From positions 5,726,515-5,790,514 of the forward strand of contig CM020508.1 of assembly GCA_009823395.1 (NCBI GenBank): DNA of 64,000 nt, given 5' to 3'. Positions 1-14,300 of the stretch are shown here, in pieces. A model generated the notes under the pieces. It was not told the origin of the DNA. It made no database searches and saw only the letters and a program-made list of their open reading frames with translations. A program made the position numbers and the translations under genes. Positions within the stretch are counted from its first letter, which is position 1, and each line of letters starts with the position of its first letter. The stretch is from Thamnaconus septentrionalis. Its lineage: Eukaryota; Chordata; Actinopteri; Tetraodontiformes; Monacanthidae.

Positions 1-2282
1 CCAGTTTGGGGGGCATGAGCCCACACTCTGAGTCAGAGTGCTCATCACAGACAAAGTTGTCTAGGGGCAGTTCACCTGCCGCCGTGGCAACCTGCGCTGG
101 ACTGAGGGGAAAGAGAGGACACGGTGTTTACCACACCTCCGCAGACTGGGGAGGCCAGAGAGGAGAGGAGGAGACAATAGCAGCAGGAGGAGGAGTAGGA
201 GGAGAAGGTGCCGATCACTGGCTGACGCGAATGTCTAAAACTGTCCTGACATCAACGAGGAAAAAAGGGGCATATAAGCCGATGATGCCGCTGAGTCAAC
301 AGATGTCTTCTTTGGCTGAAAGGATGGACCAACAATCGTTCCAGTCGAGTTCCGAGTCCACACGCAAAATCTTCCTCTACGTCCATGAGTAGCGTCCCTT
401 ACAAGTCCGTTTGAGAAAAGTTCAGTGAAAAAAGGTGATTCTTGACAAATGTCCTCCTCTTTTGACATTTGTTTCCTTGAGACTCTTTGTAGTTTTTGCT
501 GGCATCATCAAAATTGTAAAAACAAATATAAATAAAAATGCAACACAATATAAAATAAATGAAAGAATGAAAGAAAAATAACTCAAGGGAAATGTATGGG
601 CACAGGAGAAGTAAAGTTTTCATGCAGTGAAGTGGGCGTCAAACACTGAAACACCACTGAAAACTTTCTACTGATCTGAGACGAGGATGTTGGCTCACAG
701 GTGTGAGACGCAGCCAAGTGCAAAGTCAAACACATGTTTGGTGATCGGAAGAGAGGGTGATCTTACCCGGTGTGGGCGTGGCCGTCAGTCCCGGAGGTAG
801 GCGCGGTCTTGGCTTCGTGCGGCGACGCGGCCGACTGCAGCTCCGGCCTCGGCTGTGCTTCCGGGGCGTCCCCGAAGAGCTCCGCTGGGGGCGGCTCATG
901 TCCGGACACTTGGTCCTGTGCAGGGAGCGACTCCGGAGTGGAGAGGACCGGGGCGTCCTGCTTGTGGAACTGGGAATCGGCCTGCGGATCCACTGGCTCA
1001 GGGACTGTTGGTTCACTATCAGACTCTTGGTCAGGCTTTGTCTCCGTCGTCTCAGCTACCTGGGGATTCACAGTCTGAGGGGGAAGCAGGGGAACTTTAT
1101 CAGCTGACAGGCAGAAGTGAATTTTGCAAAGATCCACGTCTCATTGATATTCACAGTATTCAAAGTTTTACTCATGTCTGGATTTGAACTGAGGGAGTTT
1201 GCAAACTTTGTAATAAAAAATGATTCATTTAATGCGTAACAGTTCAAACTAATTGCAAAACGTGCCGACATGATTAGATACCCAACAATTGCTCATTTAT
1301 TTTCCAAAAAAAAAATTGCAAAACATAGCAAATTAACACTTTCAGTCAAGAGTTCATTTACATTTATTGATTTTTTTCCTTTTCAGAATAAAAAAATGTG
1401 AATTTCTCTTATAACAGGAGTTTAGACAGACGGACAAAAGAACAGCTTCTTCCCTTGTGCAGTCAGATCTATTAATACAACAAGACACTTCACCCCACAA
1501 ACACTTCACACTCCTGTCACCCCCAGTTTCCATGCTGTATCTGTATCTATGCACGGGTATGTATGAACATATCTGTAATTTAACTACCTCACCGCTGCTA
1601 ATAACTACAGTGCAATATCCCCATGTGCAATACGACAGTGACCAATTCACGGTGCACAGCTCTTTTACTATTATTTATCTATTGTGTTACTTTTGCAGTG
1701 TTGTAGTATCCCTTGTGTTTACCTGTCCTCCCTTTGCTCTTATGACACCTGATGCTTTCTATACTTACACTTGTTTGTGTTTTTGACTGCACCTTCGCAG
1801 CCTGTCTTCTTATTTTCGTTGTACAGGGAACTGTATAATGGCAATAAAAGCCTTGAATCTTAAATCTCCTACGCTTCGTTACCTGTTCTTGGTGCGTGTC
1901 CTGTGTTTCTTGCTTCTCCAGCGCCGCCCTCTCGGCCTCTAGCCCCACGTCGTACGATGTTTGTGCCGGCCATTCTTCCAAAACCTTGCAAATAAAGAGT
2001 GAGTGAATAAGAGCGAGTGCAGCCGATCAAACGAGCCGTTTCTGCTCCTTCTCTCCCTAAAATAGATTGTTGTGTTAAACTGCCTCGTTGCGTCTCAGGC
2101 AGTGGAAGAAGGCATTCTGCTAGCAGACAAAGGCCCAACACAGACTGCCGGGCCTGCTGAACAGACCTGGCACGCGTTGCGTGCTGCTGGACCGCAAACA
2201 ATAGTTCCCCTTCTTTTGCACGCTCACATGCATACTGACACATACGCACGTGCGCACGCACAAACACACACACACACACACA

Positions 2283-2314
<32 letters not shown>

Positions 2315-5300
2315 CACACACACACGCACCCCTCAACTTTCATCATCATTCTCTTGAATAGCGGCGTGTCACAGCTCAGAATCGGCGCTGCTGCGCTATT
2401 TGCTGACTGATGCGAGCTGATCAGTCTCCAAAACAGATCAGTCATTCAGGCAGTCTGTAATTTATTGTCGATATTCATGCCTTAAAGCCAAATAAATAAG
2501 TTAGTAAATAAATTGAAAAAACAACAATTACATTTAAATAACTATACATATAACCTAAACGGGTCTTGAGGACCTCAGCGGATTAAATGCGTGATTTTGG
2601 AGAAACCCTGGACACACCTTGTGTTGTGTGGAGTCCGCCTCCTGCTCTTGCTCCTGACTGCTGTGGGTTCCGTCCCCGGCAGGCTGAGCTGGGCCAGCCG
2701 AGCTCTGCTCTGAACAATATACATCTTGACTAGGGTACCTGAAACACAAGCGGAACAATGACATCAACATTTTTTGGTCGAATGTTCACCCAATCAGAAT
2801 TGAAGTGTTTTAAGACTCCCCCTTGTAAAGTTTTTACAGGCTCTTTTCTATAAGATATGAATGTTCCATCTGGCACCATGGGCTCATTCTTCCTTCATTC
2901 TTCCTGCAGGGCAAGTTTTACGGGAATGACGCTTTTTATTTAAGTATTTTTTCCGCATACCCGCAGCCGTTTAAAGTGTCAGCTTAGATACCTCAGAAAT
3001 GTTAAAGGCTACCAACCAAACAGAAACCGCAGGGGAAGCAGAAAAAGCACTGAGGCTCTGATCTGCAGGGTACTCCAGGCTACCAGGGGCTGATATGAAA
3101 AGAAGCCTGGAGCAAAGCACGAACCCATGTTACCTTGGCGAGACAAAGAGACTTCTGTGAAAATATGAGTAACCCCCCCCAGAAAAAATACGGAGCTCAG
3201 GCTACACAGCTGATGACAGCCCGAGCTATGTACGTGAAATGGAAAGAAGAACCGATAATGGACTGTGAAACACGAAAAAGGAAGCACGAGAAGGAAAAAA
3301 AAAGGGGCGGGGGGTATCAGAGGAAAGACGAGACGGAGATGAGCCAACACGCGGAAGGCTGACAGAGCCGGTTATCCGCTGGTTATTCCATCAGCAAAGT
3401 CAGAATGGAGCCAAGAGAGGGTGACGGAGCAGCAGCAGTCGTGTCCTGACATGCGTCCTCCGCTGCTGCGATGCTACCGGGTTCTTTTTCATCTGCAAAC
3501 CGTGAACTTTGGCGGTTCAGTCAGCAGCAGGCCATTGACAAAGACGATAAACGGACGCGTGTGCGCTAAACCATTTGTCAGGTCAGGTGGGAAACGGGGG
3601 AAAAAAAAAGATACACCTTTAAATTGTTGTTTATGCTGATATTATGAAGGGAATCCGCACGCCCGCTGCTGCACATATCTTTATTTCAAAGGCTGGCGGG
3701 TGTGTTTTCCAGGGACACGGTTGCAGGAAAAATCCTGGAGAGAACAACACGTTGGGGTATCAGCGACATGAGGCACAAAAGCTCCGACACCAGCGGCCGT
3801 GTGACTGAAACCGGAGCGCTTCCCCCCGGCCGGTCAAATATCAATGACAGGGGAGACAGCGGGACACATGGACCGTCATGTTAGCGCGCTGTCAGAGTGG
3901 CCGTCAGGAGGTGCGCAGGGAGGGAGGGGCGGGGGCGACTCGGACGGCACGAATACTCATGATGGCACTGGGGCGACCATCTGTGCAAGTCAGCGTCCTG
4001 TCAATCAGCCACTCTCCATCCCAGAATGATTCCTTAGCACGGAAGAGTGTGGAGGCAGAGACTCAGAACTGAGAGCAGGAAATATAACTACTACATAATA
4101 ACATACAGTAAATACTCTAGATTCAGTAGTGGAAAAAAAAAGTTTTAAGACACCCTTAAAATTGTACTCAATCCAAATTATTGTCTTTGAATATCCGCCA
4201 GCAATTTTTAGTGTGTGTGTTTCAAAAGGTTTGGTTGCATCAGAGACACACACAAACTGAAATTATAAGTACAACTAAATTCTGGGAGTTCCTGCAAGGG
4301 ACAAAGTCAATACAGTACATCGCAAATTACTGAGCCGTCCAAAAGCTTTTTTCCCACCGCTGTATATAGGTGCTCACTGTATGTAGGTGTCAGTTTCCAT
4401 GGCAAAGTATCTCCTGCTCATTCATCCAAAGGACACAGCTGTTTTTATTGTTTGTTTTTTTTACATTTGACATTAGTTTTGAAGCCCCGAGGATGCAAAC
4501 CTGCGAGCGCTAAATGCTAAATCTGTTCACACCATAAAAGTTAAACATTCCCCTTTAGGCGCTGGGAGGAGCCATGGTGCAAGTGTAGGAAACCTTAGAG
4601 TCGGGACTGGCGCGATGCTCGGAAGACGGATAGACCAGAAGCTAATATAGGCTGCAGACTAAACATAGCTCGCTGTAAGACCACATACGTTACCGAGGAT
4701 GTCATGACGGCAGGGGTTGAGCAAGACGGCTGTAGAAGAAGTGAAGCACAGGCAGATACAGTGAGACCTTACACAACGAAGAAGTGCCGATTATTGAATT
4801 TTAACTACAATATCAAAATTCAGAAAAGCTGTTAAATAAAGAAAAAACGGGAGGGGAATGCAGAGGATGTCTGGACACTGGTGTCAGCAGATAAACAAAC
4901 CGAGTCTTAGTTGCTACAATCTTGCACCAGATTGGGAAAAAGGCTACTTATTAACTTGGTGTTGACTTGTAAAACCTAGAAGGTTCCATTACTGAGTGCA
5001 TGTGTGAGTGCAGGGAACTGGGACCACCAACTTCCAGCCCTCGATGACCAGAGTGAAGTCCAGCAACGGCCTATAGACTGACGGTGAGTATCGACACCGC
5101 AGTAGAAAGACGGACCTGAACACAGAGCTGGAGGTGCTGAGAGCAGCAGCTTGTTGAGATGCAGGCCTAACACTAAAAGTCTGCTTAGCACAAAAAAAAA
5201 TTGCATCTATGAAGCCAAAGTATTTGGAACGCCAAATCGCGGATGCCACAAACTCTTTGCATAATTGGACATGTTTCTTCAGGGGTCTGTCATGCTGTGG

Positions 5301-8300
5301 TCGGATCTGAATAGTGTCTGACATTGACTTCTACCAAGGCCTAGAAAAGAAATCTTGGCCTTGTCCCAGGATCTTCTCTTGCATTTCTTTTCACAAACAA
5401 ATTCAGACAAAGTCAAACTGGAAGATCAAACCCTCGGACCAGGGCAAACATTCAAGAGGACACATGCAAACCTCACGGACTTCCGTCATGTGACTCAGTG
5501 AATCAATGTTGAACTAGAGCCTGACAAATATTGAAGTGTCACCCAAAAAAAGCGAGAAGAGGAATTCACAGGCACGCCATTTGTAGTCAAACAAGTGATC
5601 TTGATATTGATATCCTCCCAAACCCGGAGCGATAAAGTATTGAATGATGATCCAAGATGCAAGAATACTTGTTTGAAATTCAGGTGGGTTGTACAAAAGA
5701 AAGAGATGGAACTTCTGACAAAGACAAAGAGGGAGATACCTGGACTACTACAGCTGAGTGCTGCAGGTATGTCAAGCACCGGCAGAGTGCCAACGACGAG
5801 TTAATGAGGGAAGTGCCTGAAGCAATTCCAGTGAGTCAGCAGCCTCCAAACATACTTACAGTCCGTGTTCCAGGGGACTTTTCCATTCGCTTTTAAGGTA
5901 AAATTGAATCAGCCGCTCCACAGAAGCGAAAAAGGAACTTATTGACTTAAAGTAAAAGGTGCAAATTTGCCTTTGCCAACATCATCTAACTGCATTTGTC
6001 TCTTTCCTGGAAGAAGTGAGTCCATCACTGACTGCTTTTCTTCTTCTCGCTGCCAACAACAACTCCAGAGATCGACAGCTACCACATTATCTTCATAGCA
6101 AGTAGAACTAAAGGGATTTTTAATCATTCCTTTGACTTGCAACATGAAGATTGGTACCCCTCACATTGACCCAGAATGTTAGACTGACTGGACTCGTTTG
6201 GAACTACATAGCTTAAGTTGCCTGCCAGGTAATCTCGGGGAAAAAAACCCAGAAAGAAACAGCATTTTCAAAAGAGTTTTTATTAAACTCAGGCTACAAC
6301 TCAAAGTAAAGGCAGCTTTGCACAAAGGAACGCAGACACGCTGGCCACAAATTCCTGATGCATCATGTCTGCTGGGCCCGAAGAGCCAAATCCCATTTCC
6401 TGTTGGCTTTAATACCCATTCAGGATCGTGCCAGCCAACTGGGTTGACACAAGGCAGATAACAGCGCAGAGACAACAGACTGGGTGATCCATCAGCCGGA
6501 GGAGACTGTAATCAACTGACATGCTACTGACCCAACAGACAAGCAAAGTTGAGTGCCGAGCTTTCACTCTGGATGGATTTCTGCCCGGCGACTCAACACT
6601 TTCCAGTCAAGTTGCCAAGCTGTGTCCTGCTGCCTGACCTGCTATAGCATGAGACTGCAACTAGCCACTGTATAGGCCGAGCCGGGGCAGATTAATGTTT
6701 GCATTTCCCTTTCATGGCCTAAATGTCAGACCAGCTGCTTAATGCGCACACAAGCTCAGTGCAACAGCATCTGAGATGAGATGTACTTTATCTTTCACCC
6801 TTTTAAAAAATTATTTGCAAGGACTTCTTTGTCTCTGTTACTATGTCGACAAAAAAAAGTGTTGAATCAGACCAAGTCACAAACACTAACAACACAGCTT
6901 CGGGGTAAATGTACTTCAATAAAGTTCAAAATGTCAGTGATCAGAAATGAGAGCTGTGTGTGCGATGCTAGAAGAGAATCTTGTGATGTTTTCAGTCAAG
7001 ATATCTGGTGAGAGGTACAATCAACGGACTGTGACCGGCCCAAGCAGCTTGATAGTTGACTCAGTTTGAGACCGAATCTGAGCTTGAATCTTGACGGGCG
7101 TCTTCTGACATGGCAACAATCTCCAGATTGAAAGTGTGCAAGTAGAACCACGGTGTTTACCGTCATACCATTGGCCGAGGAGCTACGAGGCAGAGAGAGC
7201 TGAGAGAGAACTCATCCAAGAGGGCAGAGATGGATTGTGGGGCAGGGACACGCACCAGTGCCTCACTACTGAAAGTAGGCCAGTACATCTGCCAGACAGA
7301 CACACACATACACACACGCACACACATACACAAAAATCCTGCTATTGCTGCTTTGACGGAGACAAAAAAAAAAGGGGGGGCTGGAAACAAAAACCTTGAA
7401 GAAGTTTCGAGCATATTTGCCTGAGTCCTGTTGATTCCTTCCACAGATAAGCTTTCATAATCATGAACTGAGAACGATAAAACCAGCCAAGGTGGCGTCA
7501 GTGAGTGGAACTAGCACCTGGACTGGATGAGAGCCCCTTCGTGACGTTGCAAAGCGCTGACCGTTGACCGATGACTTTTCTTTCTACCATGACTGGTGGC
7601 GGGTCCATTTGAATGCTTGCACAAATGCAAATAGCACTGAGTAAAAACACACTTGCCATGTCACACCGACATGTGCAGTGCACCCTCCAGATGTTTTGCT
7701 GAAAGTTAGACTTGTGCTTTTTGCACAGCTTGCACCCACCCACACACATACATGCTGGCAGGCATCTCAGCGGGGGGCCAGTCAGAGATACGTTCTCATT
7801 TTCTATTTGGCTGCTGCAGACGACACAGCGCAAAGCTGACTTAGCATTACAGCTCTAGTTGCTAATCTTCTTCTGCATGCAGTGACTAAAGGTCCTGTAA
7901 ATGCCTAATGGGGTCAAAGTGGCTGGCTTATATCCCCTCACGGTGCTGTAATGTATGCCGACTTGTTGCCTATAAAAGAAAACACCTAATAGGAGGCTTG
8001 GGTGTTTGTGGTCTATAATTTGATGCGTGCCAAGTCCATATTAACTCCACATGGTCTGACATCAACACTTACATAAAAGAATAGTTAGATAAAGAAGGGA
8101 CTTTTTTTCTTAAAATCAAATTATGAGGGTTTTCCTTATATTTGACTTACTCTCAGCCATAACTTGGAGCAATAGTATACACACCTGGAGGAAGATTCCT
8201 CCCTTGTTAAACATAAAAAGGGCACCAATGTACGACTTTTGCCGTGTAAAAAGTTGTTTGATCAAAGACAAAGGGAGGACTGAAGTACGAACTGCTAAGG

Positions 8301-11300
8301 AAAGTTGTGCGTGTGCGCGTGTGCGTGCACGTGTTTTTTCACTATTCTTGTTAAAAAAAGGCGTGCACAAAAGGCCAGTGGCTCAGGCCAGGAAGGACCG
8401 ACTCTGACTCTATTCATAAAACTTGAGATAAACAATTAAATCAAACACTTAAGGTCACTTATTGTCATAAAAAGCCTAATATAATCGGCGCTGAGTCAGT
8501 CTGTTTGTCAAGCTTGTTTGTAACCCTTATTAAAAAGGTCCCTACTTTGACAACACCGACACTGTAAAATGCTAATCCTTCAACGTTGACACGGGAGCTT
8601 TTCTACTGGCCCTGACGTGAATGTGGAGACACACCTCTGTTTGGACACCTCTAACCTCCTGTGTGAGTTGGAAAAGTCACCTGGTGGAGAAAGACTGTTT
8701 GTTCACTAGCAAAGGCACTTTCCAGAGATTGGCATGCCGATATTTCAAATTACTGCACTTATATTTCTCTAGAACTGCCGCATGTTTTTGAGACATATTT
8801 AAAAATACGAGTTCAAAACCATTGGGCTACACAATTCATATTAGATGACATATGTTGCAATAATTTACACTAGCTGAATAGATTTTAGAATGTAGGTATT
8901 GATTGCATATAATAAAAGAAAATACTAGGATAATAATAAAGAACAGAAATATGAAAAAAAAATGTGGTTTCTGTAAAAGTTGAAAAAAACAATGGAGAAT
9001 ATTAATCGAATGACAAATGCTTCACTGTTACAGTGCAGGGAAGCTGTGAAGCAGCAGCAGTTTGCCCAGTCAGACGGTGGGGGGATCAGGAGGCTTTGGG
9101 AACTGGACATCAGGAACATCAAACGAGAACAATGGGACTGAGGGGACGCAGTCATGTGACATAATGTAATTTGACAGGAGAAGCAACTTTGCCTGTGGGG
9201 GGGCGGCACCGGGTGGGTGTACGCGCAAGCAATACGTGCACAAAAAATAAAAAAATAAAAAAAGCAGCGAAACCTCATCAGGAATTCCACACGAGAACAT
9301 TGTGTCCACTGCGTTTGGGCAACCTATATTACAGTGTAGTGTGTGGGGGGGGCATGCCTTGGAGAACAAAACACTGGAAACTCATGTGATAGCTGTTTGG
9401 CTTTAAACCATTGAGCACACTGCTGCAGGGAAACCAACACATCTGAATTAAAAAATGAAAAATACATTAGGTCTTATAACCCAAATGGTTTGAATCCTCA
9501 AACCACACAATAATTAAATTCATCACACTGACGGGATCACAAATTTGGGGTCAACAAATGACACGAAAAGTAGTTTTCATGGGATTTGAAGGTCACTGGT
9601 TTGTCCTGAGCTCAAGAAACACGTCTCACCAGCTCCGGTACACAATGTTCTTTCGTTGCCCTGCGAGTCGGCGATGACTGAGCATCCTTGGCTCCCAACC
9701 CCCCAACCCCCTCGACAGTCAAAGAGCAGGCGGCCACTCCCACGTGCAGCACATGCTAGTAAACCTTCAAAAATAGTGAGAGAGGGAAGGTCGGGCGGCC
9801 GGCGCCCCTCGCACTACAAGCACAGCCAGTCAGTAGCTGCAAAAAAAGGAAAGGAAAAAAAAAAAAAAGGCAAACAGTGACAAGCCGGGCCACAGAGGGG
9901 GGGAGGGAAGGTGAAGGGAGATGGAAAAACAGTTTCTGCACAGGGAGAAACAACACACATGCAACCCCTGAGCTGACAAAAGTCCGCCTATAAGGAAAGT
10001 CTTGCTGTAGAGCAACAATGTCAGGAGAAAGAAAAATGAAAAATAATTTTCACAGCCCAATGCACAGAAACCTCGGCCTCGCAAACCATGAAGATCCATA
10101 AAAAAAAAATAAATTCAACATTTAAATAATCAGTTACAAATGTAACTGAGAAATAATCAGTTACAATGTTTATTTAAGTGCAGCCAAGTGCAATCAATTA
10201 CACAAAATGCCACTGATTATATAACATATGGCACAATCAGGTGTCGTCTTTCTTATTTTTCTTTCTACCGTTCCCTCTTTTCACACAGGCAAACAGTCTT
10301 TAAGGCCTCCACCTTGTTGACCTCACAGTCTCCACCCGGGGAATGCTGCTCGGTGGCGGCGAGGCAACAGTGGCATTTTCACTACCACCAGAGCCCATGG
10401 CTGCTGCTGCCTTTGTTCCACTCTGAGTGCAGGCCGCGCACGTCGTTCCGAGAAAACACTTGAGGAAGCAGCAGGGGGTTCTGCCGAGCGAGGTGCAAGA
10501 TCTCCCTCCGTCCAGGTTGTTGTTGCTCCCGTATCTACAAGTATGCGGTTCTCCCATAAATACTGCGGCATCTTAAAACATAAAGGAGGCTGGTTGCTTG
10601 GTTAACATGTGCGTGTGTGCTGTGGGAAACTTCTGAGCTTTCCAAAGGTAGGGAGAGGGACAGAATTCAAAGTGATTACATGGAATCTTTTCACATTTGC
10701 TTTTTGGATGGGAAATAATAACAGGACACCTACTAGGGGCAGACCCTATAGTCAGGTTTTAGATTTCAACCCACAATCATAACCGTGTCAACGTTGAATT
10801 TAATCAAAATCCTCCTGCATCCAAGACGCTATCAGCCAAGTCCAAATTAATGAGAACCAAAAGCCTCGTGTCCCACTGATGATTAACAGAATCCTGCAGC
10901 CTCTCGCTGACTCCTACGTCTCACCAGTCCTCCTCGGCAGCAGTAGCATCAAGTATTAGCATACAGAGCCGTGAGGGCCGGAGACAGACAGGAAAGATGG
11001 CAGTCAAGCCTCTCTGGAAAAAGCTGCCAGCTCGCCGTGCCAAACTCGGACCGCCACCAATCACAATGACAAAAGCTGTGTTTCCGTTATCCCTAGAATT
11101 GAGCACAGCCTAAATATCGCAATAAAAAACTAGTAATGGAAACACCTAAACTTTGAAAAACCTCTCAGATATCGCTACAAGGTTTTGACGCTCTCATGAG
11201 GTATTTCAGACGTATCGATATAGAGGTATCACAAAAGTGTCATGGAAACACTTTCGCATTTACACGTCACCAGACGTGACGTATACGGGGGTCGCGTGAC

Positions 11301-14300
11301 CAGTTCACGTCAAGTGAAAATGGCGCGTTACGTTTGGACGGAGGAGACAGAATATTTTTTACAAGTAATTTAGGAGAAAAATACAACAACCACTCTTGAC
11401 AGCAAACAAACGTAAACAAACAAAAGCAAACGTAATTCTCCAAAAATCTCGTCCCGTGAGATTTAATGATAATTATGGCTTATGCGCTTCACACCATTCA
11501 CTGGAAACACCTGCAAATCACATTTGTACTCTGTCAAAATTTTAGAAATATCACTTTTATTTTGCCAAAAACTGTAATGGAAACGCAGCTAAACACATTA
11601 AAAAAAAAAAAAAACTTGTCTACCTGTTATGGGTACCACTGTTACCAATAACAGGGTGAACTACAAGCTACAAAACTCCTGTGGATTCATCCTTGTGCCT
11701 CAGTCTCACAGACGGAAGGTATCTGATATAAGGAATGTTAATACGAACCATCTAGAGAGCCTAGTAAGTGAGGCAGCAGTTAACTTTCACAACTGTGTGA
11801 CCAGTGACAAATTTACTTAATTTCCATGCTAATGAAGGGTATAAATATAAGCAAAAAGGACGCACTGCTGCATCAAACTTACTTTGGCTAAGCTTCGCGT
11901 GTTCAACTAAAACTGCTCCCGTTTTGTATTTTATCAGTTTGTCACTGACGAAGTAATCAGCTGCATGAGAAACTCAACACGTTAATCCTTTTTTTGACAA
12001 GAGATTCGTTATCTAGTCGTCTTAGATTAAAGACTGATTTTTAGAAACTGACCCAAGCCTGATTCAGAGAAAAGCCTATTCTAATTGATCTTTTTAAACT
12101 GTTGCAAAACCTGGCCAGGGCCAGAAACTGTCAAGAATGAAGACAGTCAAGATTTTTTACTGACTGACAAAAAACACACATTATTAGAAACTCACTTCCC
12201 AAACATCGACCAAAAAAGTCCAGTATTAGCTAGGACAACTTTTTAGAAAAACAATAAAACAAACTGCAGGATGATGAAATATTCTTCAGTAGCTAAATGG
12301 TTTGTGCCATTAGTTGCAGTCGTAACTGTAAATGACAGCAAAACAAATTATATAATGTAAATGACAGAGCGTCACATGACTGGCCAGCGTGTCCCTCTAC
12401 TGTTTCACTTGGGTTGGACTGCTCGCTGATGTCATCAATCAAACAAATGCTGTAATCGCAGTTAAGATGGGTGGAAACACACATACAGGATGACTGGACA
12501 GCCGGTCAGGCCAACACCACAAAAACACAAACACACAAAAGAAAGGAGTCAATAAGAAAACGCATCCGTGTGTTGAGACAAACCAGCTGGGGGCGATGCG
12601 GTATGACATCACCGTGAAATTTACGAGGCAGCAGTCAAATGGCACAAATAGCTGAGATGTGCTGAGCATCCAGACAAGTGAGCTGCCTGGCCAAGTCCCA
12701 GGAATTGATCACCTTTCGATTTACCTTCGAGCCGTCCGTTTATCCGCACAAAAACAACAACAACAAAAAAAACATCATACATAGAGCCTCCTGTTTCTCC
12801 CCGCAATGTGTTCAGGGCTCTGGGAGGAAACGCTCAGCGGCATGGCCGGTAACAATGGGCCCTCTGGCCACCAGCACACGTGGGCAACACAAGAAGACTC
12901 AAGTTATGCAACGACTGGCCCCCCGAAAAGGAGAAGTTTTACGACGCAGGAAGAACACACAGCTCTTTTCATGTGGAGGTGTCCTCTAACTAGGCTCACG
13001 TTGCTTTAAGCAAGTCAGGGAGGAGAACGCACACACACACACACACACACACAACGGAGCACACAGTCGGGGGAATATTTTTAGGCCTCGCCGTGTTCAC
13101 GCTACCTTCGCAACACTCAAAAATGTGCGAGTGCCAAAGGGACACCTTAAATCATGTGATGTTTGCTGCATTCTACTCACTTTAACAGTTAAACGTAAAC
13201 GTTCTGAAAATGTATTAAAAGTCTGATCGCCTTTTGTCTGTGACTTGGGGAAAGAAAACTGGATGGACAGACTAAACTCTGTCGTGCCAAATCAAAATGA
13301 TGACTTGTGTAAAAACTTCTTTCAGGTATCACGAAAACCAAGGATACATTTCAAAGTTGGAAAAAAACATTCTAAATTCTTTAAATACACATTAAAATAT
13401 ACAAAACAATTAAAAAAAAAAAAGGGGGGCTGAGTTTGACCGTGCAAGCCCATATAAATGTGATGCTTCTCATGCAATGGATGATAAACTAAGTGTAATA
13501 TCAGATCCCAAGCTGGTCAGAATTATCTCTTAGGTGCTAATCATGTTACATAATAATAATCTTCAATAGCTGCACAGCTAATAAGCCTATAACACAGGAC
13601 AGAGTGATGATGATGCACAGCAGAAACACAAAGCTCATAGAATAAAATTGCAATAAACAACTGAAAAAAACAAACAAGCTGTCAGCTGTTTCTCAATTTC
13701 AGCAACACACCATAAGGTCTATAGCAGGATACCAAACAATAACGGGTAAGAAGACATTGCATGTCGCCTATGTCCCGGCACTGCACTTAAATCCTTAAAT
13801 TGGCATTAAAATATATGCTGGCGTGTGAAGCTTATCATTACCGACAATCAACCCGCCGGGTAATGCGCACCCTCGCACAAATGCATTTAAGTGGCCTTGC
13901 AAACAATTTCCAGCAGAAATGCTGCGTGCACCCAGTTAAGTGCTTGAGGCTGGCAACGCAGCGGTGCAATATATGCAGAACGCAACACTGCTGTGTCTCT
14001 CCGCGCGGAGCGCCTGAGCGGTTTAATGCTGAGCAGCTAGAGCAGCCTCACAGTAAACAACTGAGGGCACGACTTGACATTTCAAGCTGCACAGGGTTAT
14101 GCTGAGTAAGTACTGAGAGTTGGTTCACATGGGCCCCTCCCACACTTTCTTGCTGTCGGCTCTCAAACGCGAAGCTGCTTTCCGCCTCAAAGTTGGGCTC
14201 CGTGCGACGGCTACAGGGAGTCTGCCCCCTGCCAGAGTCACCCTGCCCTCCCAGAACGTGCGAGAGTTTGCACAGAGGAGCAAGACGCCGAAAGCAGAGC

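Noticed and set aside
10300..10571. Two overlapping minus-strand frames of about 85 residues in a GC-rich block
   Set aside because: No recognisable family or splice fit to suco; may be an alternative first exon but there is no support.
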